A stretch of 64,000 nucleotides of DNA from LMUY01 sp965199555 (GTDB taxonomy: Bacteria > Pseudomonadota > Alphaproteobacteria > Acetobacterales > Acetobacteraceae). The notes beneath the pieces were generated by a model. It saw only the letters and a program-made list of their open reading frames with translations, had not been told where the DNA came from and made no database searches. The stretch spans positions 177,642-241,641 of the forward strand of contig CBDASJ010000009.1 in NCBI GenBank assembly GCA_965199555.1. Direction: 5' to 3'. Made by a program: the position numbers and the translations under genes. Of this stretch, positions 1 to 7,362 are shown piece by piece (position 1 is the stretch's first letter; every line of letters begins with the position of its first letter).

Positions 1-432
1 GACAAGGCCGCGTCCGCCCTGACGCGTGCGAAAAATCTGCGCGAATGCTTGTGGCGGGTAGGAACGGCATTGCACGGCCTTGAGGGTCCCGCCGCGGCCG
101 ACTTGACGTTGCTGACGCGCGAGGTTCGAGACGCGCAGGATGCACGCGTGCTGGAGTGGTCAGAGGCTGGATGCGAATGGCGCTGGACCGAGGCGGCGGG
201 GTTGAATGCTGTGACGGTCCGAGTGGCGGTTACGGCAGCCGAGTTGCTGGCTGCGGGCAGTCCATCACGCCTTTCCCGAGTCCGGGAATGCGAGGGGCAA
301 AACTGCGGTTGGCTGTTCCTCGACACCACGCGCAACGGCACGCGCCGGTGGTGCACGGCCGAAGAATGCGGCAGCCTTGCCCGCGTGACCCGGTTCCGTG
401 CCAAGCGCAAGGGCGGAACGAAAAGTCGGTAA
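1..432 (+). CDS. CGNR zinc-finger / ABATE-domain regulator, 5' end outside window
   Basis: The frame is open from the first base of the window, so the gene begins upstream and only its last 143 residues are seen. The visible N-terminal part has the helix-rich Leu/Arg pattern of the ABATE (DUF1470) domain. The C-terminal part has the CGNR-type zinc-binding arrangement: CEGQNCGWLFLD, then a Thr-Arg-Asn-Gly segment, then WCTAEECGS, giving paired Cys-x4-Cys and Cys-x4-Cys. It ends in a basic tail (RAKRKGG). Proteins of this family are predicted stress-response DNA-binding regulators. A TTG at base 49 could serve as a start but would cut the ABATE domain, so I treat the gene as partial. The family assignment is firm; the regulatory target is unknown. 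Confidence 0.85.
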   Translation, partial: DKAASALTRAKNLRECLWRVGTALHGLEGPAAADLTLLTREVRDAQDARVLEWSEAGCEWRWTEAAGLNAVTVRVAVTAAELLAAGSPSRLSRVRECEGQNCGWLFLDTTRNGTRRWCTAEECGSLARVTRFRAKRKGGTKSR

Positions 433-926
433 CCGGAGTATTTCGGGGTGAGGCTTTCGACGAGCGTGGGCGCGAAGTTTTATGCTCTCCCTCTGTGTCG
501 GATGTTCGGGTTTCAACCGTTGTTCACTGAGAAGGAAACCTGGCCGTAAGCTGCCGGTCCGCTCTTGAGGGGAGATAATGGATAGCAGTCTAATCAGGGA
601 TCATCTCTGGTCGTAGCTGGCGACTTTCGCTGCCATGATGGTCATGAAGTCCGTTTATTGATGCCGTGCCCCGTAGAAGTCAGGGGAATCCCACGAGACC
701 GCTTTGGTGGCAGTCACCCGCAATCATGTCCTTGCAGATTGCCGACCCCTAAAAATTGTCACCTGTGACACCCAGGAAGCCTGACGACGCTGATTGGGCG
801 CGGGTTCATAGAACCTTCCTCGTGGACGGACGTCATAGCTTCGTGCAAAAACGCCCGACTCCTTCGCTCGTCGGGTTTAGCCTGGCGAGTTTGGAGCATT
901 GGACAACGCGGACCTGTGGAGGAATC
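433..926. other. Intergenic stretch, no convincing gene
   Basis: These 494 bases hold no reading frame with coding character. The sequence is less G+C-rich than the chromosome around it. A short run near 747-770 (CCCCTAAAAATTGTCACC) looked like an insertion-sequence end, but no transposase or matching inverted end is visible. A hairpin at 854-878 lies just upstream of the HD-domain gene. The stretch marks the left edge of the accessory cassette. Confidence 0.5.
854..878 (+). terminator. Hairpin with short T run upstream of the HD gene
   Basis: CCCGAC (854-859) pairs with GTCGGG (870-875) across a 10-base loop and is followed by TTT. AAAA precedes the left arm, so it could also work on the opposite strand. 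It could end a transcript entering from the left or act as a leader element for the gene at 927. The stem is only six base pairs, so this is tentative. Confidence 0.35.
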
Positions 927-1793
927 ATGCTTAAGTCTATCGATTTTTCACAGAGATGGCACAGGCCAGCGAGTTTGAAGGAACACGACGAACTCGCGTG
1001 CAAGCCCGAGGCAAGGATTGGTGCCGTGACACCTCCCTCACTGAGGGCAGATAACCGAGTTCAAGCCGACGAGATTTCCGCGGACATAGACGCTATCCTT
1101 GACGCGTTTGGCCTCCAAAATATTCGACGGTTCTGCGGCCAGATACATTGGGGAGTTGAGACGGAACAGGCCCATTTGGCGGACGGCGTTGAGGCAGGTT
1201 TGAAGCTGGAGAATGTTGCAGCGCACAGCTGGCACGTTGCGGATGCGGTTCTTTTACTTGCTAATCGTTTCCCAAATCTTGATGGGGGACGATGCATCTC
1301 GCTTGCTATCTTGCACGACAAGCTCGAACTTTACACGGGAGACTACGATCCTGTTGGACCTGACGGTCGCGGATCAGGTACCCACGCCTTCGACCCTGCT
1401 GCGCAGGAACGCAAGGCCGCTGCCGAGCGCCAAGCGATGGAGCGCTACCTACTCCGGTTACGTCCTGGCGCCAGGGACCAGCAACGTAGTTTGCTCACAG
1501 AATTGATAGACGGCTGTTCCGGCGCGGTCCGATTCGTGAGAGCGGTGGATAAGCTTCAGGCGCTCGCATTCGTCCTCGAGAAAAAGGGCGGCGGCATGTC
1601 CGACGAGCATATTCGGTTCACGCTGCAATATAGCGAGAAGGCGACTGCTTGGTTTCCAGGGTTAGCTGGACACCGTCGAGAGCTCTTCTCGCGCCTCTTC
1701 AAAGAAGTTTCTAAGACGCGTAATGTTTCGCTACGTCGGGTGGAGTACATGTTCCGAGATCTCCTGGAATTGCAGTGTAACGTTGATCGCTGA
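927..1793 (+). CDS. HD-domain nucleotide phosphohydrolase (YfbR/HDDC2-like)
   Basis: This 288-residue protein carries the metal-binding set of HD hydrolases: His100 and His103 in ENVAAHSWH, the HD doublet His130-Asp131 in ILHDKLELYTGD, and Asp208 in VRAVDKLQ. The ENVAxHSWH and HDxxExYTGD wording matches the 5'-deoxynucleotidase branch (YfbR/HDDC2), which removes phosphate from (deoxy)nucleoside monophosphates. About 90 residues precede the HD core and have no recognised fold. The ATG at 927 was chosen because GGAGGA (918-923) lies just upstream; a longer frame from a TTG at 756 lacks a ribosome site. Its 3' end overlaps the next kinase gene, so the two are probably translated together. First gene of the nucleotide-handling cassette; the substrate is inferred from family only. 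Confidence 0.8.
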   Translation: MLKSIDFSQRWHRPASLKEHDELACKPEARIGAVTPPSLRADNRVQADEISADIDAILDAFGLQNIRRFCGQIHWGVETEQAHLADGVEAGLKLENVAAHSWHVADAVLLLANRFPNLDGGRCISLAILHDKLELYTGDYDPVGPDGRGSGTHAFDPAAQERKAAAERQAMERYLLRLRPGARDQQRSLLTELIDGCSGAVRFVRAVDKLQALAFVLEKKGGGMSDEHIRFTLQYSEKATAWFPGLAGHRRELFSRLFKEVSKTRNVSLRRVEYMFRDLLELQCNVDR

Positions 1794-2310
1794 ACTCCAC
1801 AGTCGGCTCGCCCTTGTAGGAAAGACCGGAGCAGGAAAGTCATCGGTCGCCCGGTTGCTTGCCTCGGACTTTGGCTTCAAGGTCATTTCAACCGGAGCCG
1901 TCTGCCGAAGCGTCTGCCAACTTTTGTTCGGCAACGAGGAGAAAGGCAACACCCAACGTCTGGACGACGTGCTGACTCTGCTCGACCCGAGCATTTTCCT
2001 GAACGCTGCTCTCCGCGGTGCGGACTTATCTGGACTAATTGTGATAGACTCTGTCCGATTTCAGGGCGACCTCGGCCTGCTGCGAGCCAAGAACTTTTCG
2101 TTGCTGCGCGTCACTGCCGATATCGATGACAGGCGTGATCGATTGGCCAAGCGGGCTCAAGCTTTCGATTTCAAGGCTCAGGGCGCCCACAGGTCTGAGA
2201 CTGAGCTCGACGGGGAAGCAGCAGACTTCGAAATAGCCAATTGCGGTGATCTAGGTGCACTCCGCCGAGAGTTGGTGAACATACTACAGCCCGGGTCCGA
2301 TGTCGGTTGA
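1783..2310 (+). CDS. P-loop nucleotide/dephospho-CoA kinase-like protein, copy A
   Basis: About 175 residues. It begins with a Walker A motif (GKTGAGKSS, about 12 residues in) after a hydrophobic beta strand. A second acidic strand follows (LIVIDSVRFQ), then an Arg-rich lid (RRDRLAKRAQ) and a late 'xIAN-G-L' type segment, the layout of small dNMP and archaeal dephospho-CoA kinases. The start is uncertain: a TTG at 1783 aligns with the ATG of its paralogue at 3432, and it overlaps the stop of the HD gene by 11 bases. An ATG at 1723 would add 20 unlikely residues. It is clearly related to the minus-strand gene at 2914-3432 (shared G-K-x-G-x-GKSS, CR-V, LLFG/LVFG, VID-(S/A)-(V/I)RFQ-D). Likely phosphorylates a small nucleotide-like molecule; the true substrate is unknown. 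Confidence 0.72.
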   Translation: MIAELHSRLALVGKTGAGKSSVARLLASDFGFKVISTGAVCRSVCQLLFGNEEKGNTQRLDDVLTLLDPSIFLNAALRGADLSGLIVIDSVRFQGDLGLLRAKNFSLLRVTADIDDRRDRLAKRAQAFDFKAQGAHRSETELDGEAADFEIANCGDLGALRRELVNILQPGSDVG

Positions 2311-2316
2311 GTTAAG

Positions 2317-2865
2317 TCAACGCGCTATCAGCTGGGCTGATGCGGTAAGAGCCTGAAGCCTGGCGCGCAGCCGTGACGCGTCTTCACCATGTGCCTCCAC
2401 CCTCACAATCGCCTCTGTTATAAGTTGCATGCCGGACGAGCTAGGCAACGCTTCGCCGTTCCCACCGAAGCAGGGAATCCCGAGTCTGATGCAGTGCTCA
2501 AACTCCTTAGTGGCACCTCGACTAAACTCCCAGCCGTCAATGAACCAAGCTTCCCCAGCGAGTTCACTCAACACGGCTAGAAAGAACTCACCAATCTGCC
2601 GGTCGGACCAGCCTAGGGGCCGGAGCTGAGAGGTGTCTATCACTGGTCGGCGCACCGTTTCCCGCAACTGCGCGACAAAGGCCCTCATGTCCAAATCGTT
2701 TGCCGCCCGGATTGCTCTGGCCTCAAGTGGCGCTTCTTCATAAAGTCTTGGCCCAGTGTTCAGCGGCCCAGCGACGTAGGCGCCTCCTCGTGGCGCCACA
2801 ACTGACCGAAGCGCATCAAGCAAGTCTTCCCACCCAGCCGGATTTGACGATTCTGTTTCGGCCAT
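2317..2865 (-). CDS. Nucleoside 2-deoxyribosyltransferase-like protein
   Basis: The 182-residue product opens with a strand and turn reading AYVAGPL. Near residue 120 it has FIDGWEFSRGATKEFEH, followed by GIPCF. This resembles the nucleoside 2-deoxyribosyltransferase / DUF4406 fold, in which a 'D-G-W-x-x-S-x-G-x-x-x-E' segment holds the catalytic Glu and the nucleoside. Such enzymes cleave or exchange the N-glycosidic bond of (deoxy)nucleosides or nucleotides. The ATG at 2865 is preferred to a TTG at 2898. It converges with kinase A (6 bases between stops) and lies downstream of kinase B on the same strand, probably as one transcript. The family call is moderately sure; activity and substrate are inference. 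Confidence 0.65.
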   Translation of the reverse strand: MAETESSNPAGWEDLLDALRSVVAPRGGAYVAGPLNTGPRLYEEAPLEARAIRAANDLDMRAFVAQLRETVRRPVIDTSQLRPLGWSDRQIGEFFLAVLSELAGEAWFIDGWEFSRGATKEFEHCIRLGIPCFGGNGEALPSSSGMQLITEAIVRVEAHGEDASRLRARLQALTASAQLIAR

Positions 2866-2913
2866 GTTGATTCTCGATGCTAGTTGAGAAGACGCCAATA
2901 ATGCTAATCGGAG

Positions 2914-3432
2914 CTACTTCGCCAGTGAACCCTGCGCGACTGCAATGATTGCCGCAGCAAACACTTCAAGAGTGCCATTACTTTCAATCTCGACTTCTAC
3001 AACTAGACTATCTAGGGCAGTTTCAATCGGATGCGAATGCGACGAGCTAAGATCGAGCACTTGACCTCGACTTTCTAGGCGCTGCGACCGGATTTCCCCA
3101 GCTGCCCGTATCCGGACAAGCGTAAAACCGTTCGCCATGGCATAGTCGATGTCACGTTGGAAGCGGATGGCGTCAATCACGACCGGGCGGCTCATATCAA
3201 CCGCCCGGATTGCCGCGTCGAGAAAAATACCCTCGTCGATCGTTTGCAAGGCGTCCGAGACGCGATGAAGATGGCTTGTCGCCTCGTCGCCGAATACGAG
3301 ACGCGTGACATCCCGGCAGAGCTTACCAGTCTTGCAGTGCTGAAAATCAAGGCAGCCGGCAAGAGCGGCGGCGGCCGACGATTTCCCTGACCCAGCTTTT
3401 CCGATAAGGCCAATCCGCGGTCTGCTGATCAT
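2914..3432 (-). CDS. P-loop nucleotide/dephospho-CoA kinase-like protein, copy B
   Basis: This 172-residue paralogue of the kinase at 1783-2310 has Walker A GKAGSGKSS at about residues 11-19. The second strand reads VVIDAIRFQRD, and an Arg-rich lid (RSQRLESRGQ) follows. The ATG at 3432 gives MISRPRIGLIG, matching the paralogue's start; an ATG at 3453 would add seven residues. It precedes the deoxyribosyltransferase-like gene by 48 bases on the same strand. Two diverged copies of one small kinase on opposite strands around a nucleoside-modifying enzyme is unusual and suggests two related substrates or a regulatory duplication. No closer function can be read from the sequence. Confidence 0.72.
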   Translation of the reverse strand: MISRPRIGLIGKAGSGKSSAAAALAGCLDFQHCKTGKLCRDVTRLVFGDEATSHLHRVSDALQTIDEGIFLDAAIRAVDMSRPVVIDAIRFQRDIDYAMANGFTLVRIRAAGEIRSQRLESRGQVLDLSSSHSHPIETALDSLVVEVEIESNGTLEVFAAAIIAVAQGSLAK

Positions 3433-3764
3433 CGTTCTGTCTCGGCACACCATGCCACCACCCCGTTCTCCCGTAGGAGGCCAGCCCTGGTTGTAGTCTT
3501 GAGCATCATAGTTTCAAAGCGCGGCTGACGTCCTTGACAAAGCTCGGTTGCGGAGTGGCATCGTTGCTCGAAGCAGTCCGTAAAATCGTAATGCCACGTA
3601 TTCGCATTGGAAGCATTCTACACATGCCCTTATGGCTTATTGACCTTGAGGACTCGAGCGCACGTTTTGAGGCAACGTTGTCCGCTTGCCGGCCCCGGTT
3701 GAGACTTCCATGGAAGACATTTCTGATCAGGACGCCTGTAAGCGGCCGATTGGGCTAGCATCCG
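3433..3764. other. Divergent intergenic region of the cassette
   Basis: Between the start of kinase B (minus) and the phosphorylase-domain gene (plus) lie 332 bases with no credible gene; a 74-codon frame at 3534-3758 resembles no known protein. The region should hold divergent promoters. A TTGACA occurs at 3534-3539, but the bases 17 downstream (GGCATC) are a poor -10, so I do not call a promoter. Confidence 0.4.
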
Positions 3765-5633
3765 TTGCGTCGTGACATCTTTCTACATTTCCTTAATCGG
3801 GACACCCGCGAGGTCTTTGGCGTATATCAAACGCTCCAGGATATTCCACACTACGCACTTATGCGACGTGCACTCAATGCAGCGATCGTGCTTTGCGAAG
3901 ACCGTTGCATCGCGCCTCCAGGCTTCATAGTCGAAGACCAGATCGTGTTTGATCTTGCCGAGAACCAGCGACAGTACCTTATCGAAGGTTTGTTACAGTT
4001 CCCGATGCGGGAGAGCAACCTCTCGGAGTTCGCAGAGAAGAAGCGGGTGGGTTACGAGCCAATGCGGGATCGCTATTCAGGCCTGTTCAGCGACACCCGT
4101 ATCGGGTTTCTCGGAGAGAACGCAACGGGGATCATTGGCCGTCGCTCGCAAATCACCGAGCGTATTCTTGAGGGTTGGCGAGAAGGGCCAGAGAGCAGCC
4201 AGCGGATTTGGAAACCAGTCAAAGGGCTTCTACCCTCTGCACAGATTGACATCATATCGAAGATACCTCTCGAACTGCACGACCGAGGAACCGCGCTCAC
4301 CTGGTCGGCAATTGTCCCCCGCCTGCCGCCTGAAGCCAGGGCTGCCGCGACTGAGCTTCGGGACGCACTCCAGCATATCTACTTCCAGCAGTATTGCTCC
4401 GAGTTCAAGCTGGTCGCGCTCACTGAAATTCCGCACATTCTTCGCGACTTTCTTTTGCCGCGCGACGAGAAGGTCTACAGCTACCGTCGCCTGAGTGCTT
4501 TTCTGGATGTCTTCGAGCTTCGCGGCCTCATCCTAGACGCACCCGCAAGCCTACTCGTCGCGCTTCGCAAACGCCCGGCGTTTATTGAATTCATTGATGC
4601 TTACGCTGGCCTGGGAGCCATGTACCCAGGAAATAGTGATCTGATCTACCATGCCGGCCGTTCGCGGGACGCCATCAAGTACGACTGGACCGGGTTACGA
4701 GGCCGGCAACTCAGCCTCTTTGGTGGTAGCGAAGTTGAGGTAAGTGAACTTGCAAGTGTGTGCGGAGAAGCTGGCGAAAAGCTGGCTCAAGAGCACGGAC
4801 TTCGCAGAAGGGAACGGGTGCGCCCCCCCGAACAACGAGGAACGACCAAGGTGAAAGCAACTATGACGGCAGAGCCGGAACTTGTCTTGTTTGTCGCTCT
4901 TGGAGAGGAACTTGACATCCTTGCACGACAGCTCAACCTCAAAAAGGATTCGGGCACCCCAGAGGCCAGCGGAAACTTAGGCGGCATTGCAATCGATGTC
5001 GTCTGCCCGCGAAATATGGGACGCGTCGCAGCTGCAGTCGCCATGTCTACCTACTTGACCAGGCGAAACGGGCCTCCGAAGCTGATTCTTGTTGTGGGCA
5101 TTGCCGGTGGCTTTCAGGAAAACAATAGCAAGGTCGGACACATTGTGTGCGTTACCAAAGTAGTCGACTTGGCTATACGCAAAGTTGTGGATGACAGGGA
5201 AGGCCCGTCGGCAAAGTTCCGCCGGGAGGATTATCCAATGCACGACGCGCTTGTGCGAGTTATTCAGTCAGACCACTTCGATCAGAACGGCTGGTCCACA
5301 GCGGCACTGGAGTTTGGATGGCCGTCCGATCGTCGACCCTCAATCCATTACGGTCCGATGGCCAGTTCCGACGAAGTTGTCTCAAGCGAGGAATGGCGAA
5401 AGAAGATGCTCGAGGGACAGGGCGGCGAGACAAAGCTTCTCGGCGTCGAAATGGAGGCGGGCGGTGTTTGCGCTACCGGCCGTCGCCGAGACGTACCAGT
5501 CTGTATGTTGCGAGTGATCTCAGACAACGCGGACCCGTCCAAGGCAGACGACCAGTGGCGCGCGCTAGGAATGAAGACGTTGTCCGCTTTGCTTCTGCGA
5601 TTGCCACTTAGTGAAGTGCTTGGCCAGTTGTAG
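3765..5633 (+). CDS. Unknown N-terminal domain joined to a nucleoside phosphorylase (PNP/UDP) domain
   Basis: As read, this is a 622-residue protein. Residues 1 to about 360 match nothing I recognise. Residues about 370-620 form a PNP/UDP phosphorylase-superfamily domain: an opening strand (LVLFVALGEE), the glycine loop VGIAGGF near 444, EMEAGGV near 562, and the C-terminal RVISDNAD near 586 with the conserved Asp. Phosphorylase domains of this kind serve as ATP-degrading nucleosidase effectors in antiphage systems such as Detocs and some CBASS and Avs proteins (established). That this one does so is inference. The start is a TTG two codons after an in-frame stop. A seven-C run at 4823-4829 sits at the domain junction. 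With six Cs the frame would end at a TGA overlapping a GTG start at 4851 that has a good GAGGA site, so this may be two genes. Confidence 0.7.
   Translation: MRRDIFLHFLNRDTREVFGVYQTLQDIPHYALMRRALNAAIVLCEDRCIAPPGFIVEDQIVFDLAENQRQYLIEGLLQFPMRESNLSEFAEKKRVGYEPMRDRYSGLFSDTRIGFLGENATGIIGRRSQITERILEGWREGPESSQRIWKPVKGLLPSAQIDIISKIPLELHDRGTALTWSAIVPRLPPEARAAATELRDALQHIYFQQYCSEFKLVALTEIPHILRDFLLPRDEKVYSYRRLSAFLDVFELRGLILDAPASLLVALRKRPAFIEFIDAYAGLGAMYPGNSDLIYHAGRSRDAIKYDWTGLRGRQLSLFGGSEVEVSELASVCGEAGEKLAQEHGLRRRERVRPPEQRGTTKVKATMTAEPELVLFVALGEELDILARQLNLKKDSGTPEASGNLGGIAIDVVCPRNMGRVAAAVAMSTYLTRRNGPPKLILVVGIAGGFQENNSKVGHIVCVTKVVDLAIRKVVDDREGPSAKFRREDYPMHDALVRVIQSDHFDQNGWSTAALEFGWPSDRRPSIHYGPMASSDEVVSSEEWRKKMLEGQGGETKLLGVEMEAGGVCATGRRRDVPVCMLRVISDNADPSKADDQWRALGMKTLSALLLRLPLSEVLGQL
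4823..4829 (+). repeat. Seven-C homopolymer at the domain junction
   Basis: Seven consecutive C bases lie just before the phosphorylase domain. Removing one C makes the upstream frame stop at a TGA (4852-4854) that overlaps a GTG (4851-4853) preceded by GAGGA at 4837-4841. That is a standard overlapping gene junction. The run may be a base-calling error or a slippage-prone switch between fused and separate proteins. Confidence 0.6.
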
Positions 5634-5634
5634 C

Positions 5635-6558
5635 TTAGCCGCAAATGGCAATTTGGACCGAGCCGTCCGCAACGAATTGCGCCGACCACCGGTCAAAACG
5701 TCCGAGGTCATTCAGTCGAACAGGCAATTGTAGCCATTCCGAGGTAGCCAGGCCGTCTACTGCTTCGACGAAGCCTGGTATGCCAGCACACTGGAATGCC
5801 AGGGCGGCTATCAGATCGTCGGACCTCATTACGTCGCCCTCCTCGTAGAAAGCGATTGGTGTCGACCAACGCCAAACCTCTTCGAGCGACGCGATTAGTT
5901 TACCCGGCAGGTCCAGATGCTGCAACAGAGTGCGAACTGCGGCATCGGGCAGCCCCACCTCGTCGGAGGAAAAAAGCGAACGGTCCTCCCGCCTAATTAC
6001 CCCATCAATCCCGACGGCCGTCCGTCGTGCGAAGTCCTCATTCGTGGTCACGGACTTGTGGCTTAGCACAACGCGCGCGTCGTCCACCACGACGACGAAC
6101 AGCCGGAGCGGAAGCATTCGGGTATCGTGCCGCAGATCGTCCATCCGGGCATACCTCCACGGTAGCTTCATAATTTGTTCGAATGAGACTGAGGAAGACG
6201 TCTTCTTTACCAGGGCAGCAACTTCGGCACGTGACAAGGCGACAACGTCGAAACGCCCTAGTTGCGTTGCCCGTAGGGGAGCCATGTACTCCCTCCGGTA
6301 GCGGGCCGGTGTGGTGCGGTCGCCAAGGAAATTGCGCAAGTAGAAGCGCCCTGGACCAGTGCGATAAAAATCACTGGTCAGTCGTCGTTTGAGGATATCT
6401 GTCGACAGCCGCGCGTGTAGCGTTTTGTGCTGTGTGCGACCGTAAAGGTCTCGAGGAACAACATGGAGCTGGTATGCAGTTTTCAAAATCTCACGCGCGC
6501 TCAAAGGGCGGCGCGCTTCGCGAAGAACCTTCCTTGCTACCTCAAGATAACTGTCCAT
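5635..6558 (-). CDS. HARE-HTH protein with a degenerate Nudix-like C-terminal region
   Basis: The 307-residue product starts with a HARE-HTH winged-helix domain (residues 1-78): YLEVARKVL, then PLSAREI, HKTLHARL and a GRFYLRNF finish. This DNA-binding domain is found in restriction enzymes, RNA polymerase delta and eukaryotic ASXL proteins. Residues about 150-220 resemble a Nudix fold (LRLFVVVVDD, AVGIDGVIRREDRSLF, then a helix ending LDLP). The Nudix-box glutamates are absent, because the RE..EE positions read RT and QH, so it is probably a ligand-binding, non-catalytic version. The rest is unassigned. Its stop faces the phosphorylase gene with one base between them. It is a plausible regulator or DNA-linked sensor of the cassette. 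The HARE call is firmer than the Nudix call. Confidence 0.68.
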   Translation of the reverse strand: MDSYLEVARKVLREARRPLSAREILKTAYQLHVVPRDLYGRTQHKTLHARLSTDILKRRLTSDFYRTGPGRFYLRNFLGDRTTPARYRREYMAPLRATQLGRFDVVALSRAEVAALVKKTSSSVSFEQIMKLPWRYARMDDLRHDTRMLPLRLFVVVVDDARVVLSHKSVTTNEDFARRTAVGIDGVIRREDRSLFSSDEVGLPDAAVRTLLQHLDLPGKLIASLEEVWRWSTPIAFYEEGDVMRSDDLIAALAFQCAGIPGFVEAVDGLATSEWLQLPVRLNDLGRFDRWSAQFVADGSVQIAICG

Positions 6559-6878
6559 GAAACATGGCGTCCGTTCACAGAAAACATCATAGCGCCTCCG
6601 GTCAAATCGGCAACGAGGAAGGCTGGAAGCGAATTCTCAGCCAGTGATTGCAGCGTGCAGTCGGGCGCGTGCCGAAACTGCCTGAGGGGGCGTGGCAGAC
6701 CGGATCCAATCGATGTCTGCTACCGGGGAGATGGTCGACGCTCTTGAATGTCCGAGATGAAGCGCATAGCTGCCGAGGGCCCGCTTACGGGCGTGTTTGT
6801 TCGGCCATGGCCATCCGAGACAAGGTCGTTAGCGGTCAGCCAACTTGATGTTCAGACACTTGGCTACACATCGCGCCA
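6559..6878. other. Intergenic stretch, right edge of the cassette
   Basis: These 320 bases upstream of the HARE-HTH gene contain no frame with convincing coding character. They should include that gene's promoter, but no clear -35/-10 pair is visible. G+C content rises back to the chromosomal level to the right. Confidence 0.4.
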
Positions 6879-7346
6879 CTATTGATCGCGGTCGTTTGTC
6901 ACGTGCCACGCGAAGCATGCGGCGAGCCGGGCGGGAATGCCGGCGGCGTTGGCGACGGTCCAAGCCCGGATGTCGGCCTGTTCACTCGGGGCTGCACCGC
7001 CGCTCCAGCGGGTGACGAACGGCTTGGCGGCGGGGTCACCCGCGAAGAAAAACAAGGTCTCGTCGCTGTTGCCGGTTTCCACGTACAGGATGCGCCACGC
7101 GGCGAACCGGAACGATTGCAGCACCGTGACCTTCGCGACGTGCAGCTCGGACGCGACGGCGCGGCCATAGGCAGCCTTTTACGGTGCGGTGAGGCTACGG
7201 TCGATGCCGGTGCAGGGGTTCGCCGCCTGGCTGCCGGCGCAAGGCGCGAGCAGCGCAGGGGCGGCGAGCAGGGCCGCGCCGAAGATGCGGCGCACGCGTT
7301 CACGACCCGACCGGCATGCCAGGATAGATGCGTCTGTGACCATCAT
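6879..7346 (-). pseudogene. Exported protein gene split by an in-frame TAA
   Basis: Reading leftward from an ATG at 7346 (or a GTG at 7295) gives a signal peptide (RRIFGAALLAAPALLA) and a short mature start (ANPCTGIDRSLTAP). A TAA then interrupts at 7179-7181. Without any frame change the reading continues as KAAYGRAVASELHV and runs to a TAG at 6879. The second half has good coding character (RILYVETGNSDETLFFFAGD; AACFAWHVTNDR). The whole would be about 155 residues and periplasmic. A single substitution (for example GAA to TAA) explains the break. The family is not recognised. Confidence 0.6.
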
Positions 7347-7362
7347 GTGGAACGACTCTATG

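Noticed and set aside
740..780. Possible insertion-sequence end (CCCCTAAAAATTGTCACC)
   Set aside because: No transposase, no matching inverted end and no target duplication are visible nearby.
3534..3562. Promoter from TTGACA at 3534
   Set aside because: The bases at the proper distance (GGCATC) do not resemble a -10 box.
3534..3758. Small gene candidate of 74 codons upstream of the phosphorylase-domain gene
   Set aside because: No family likeness and no good ribosome site. It is kept as an intergenic region.
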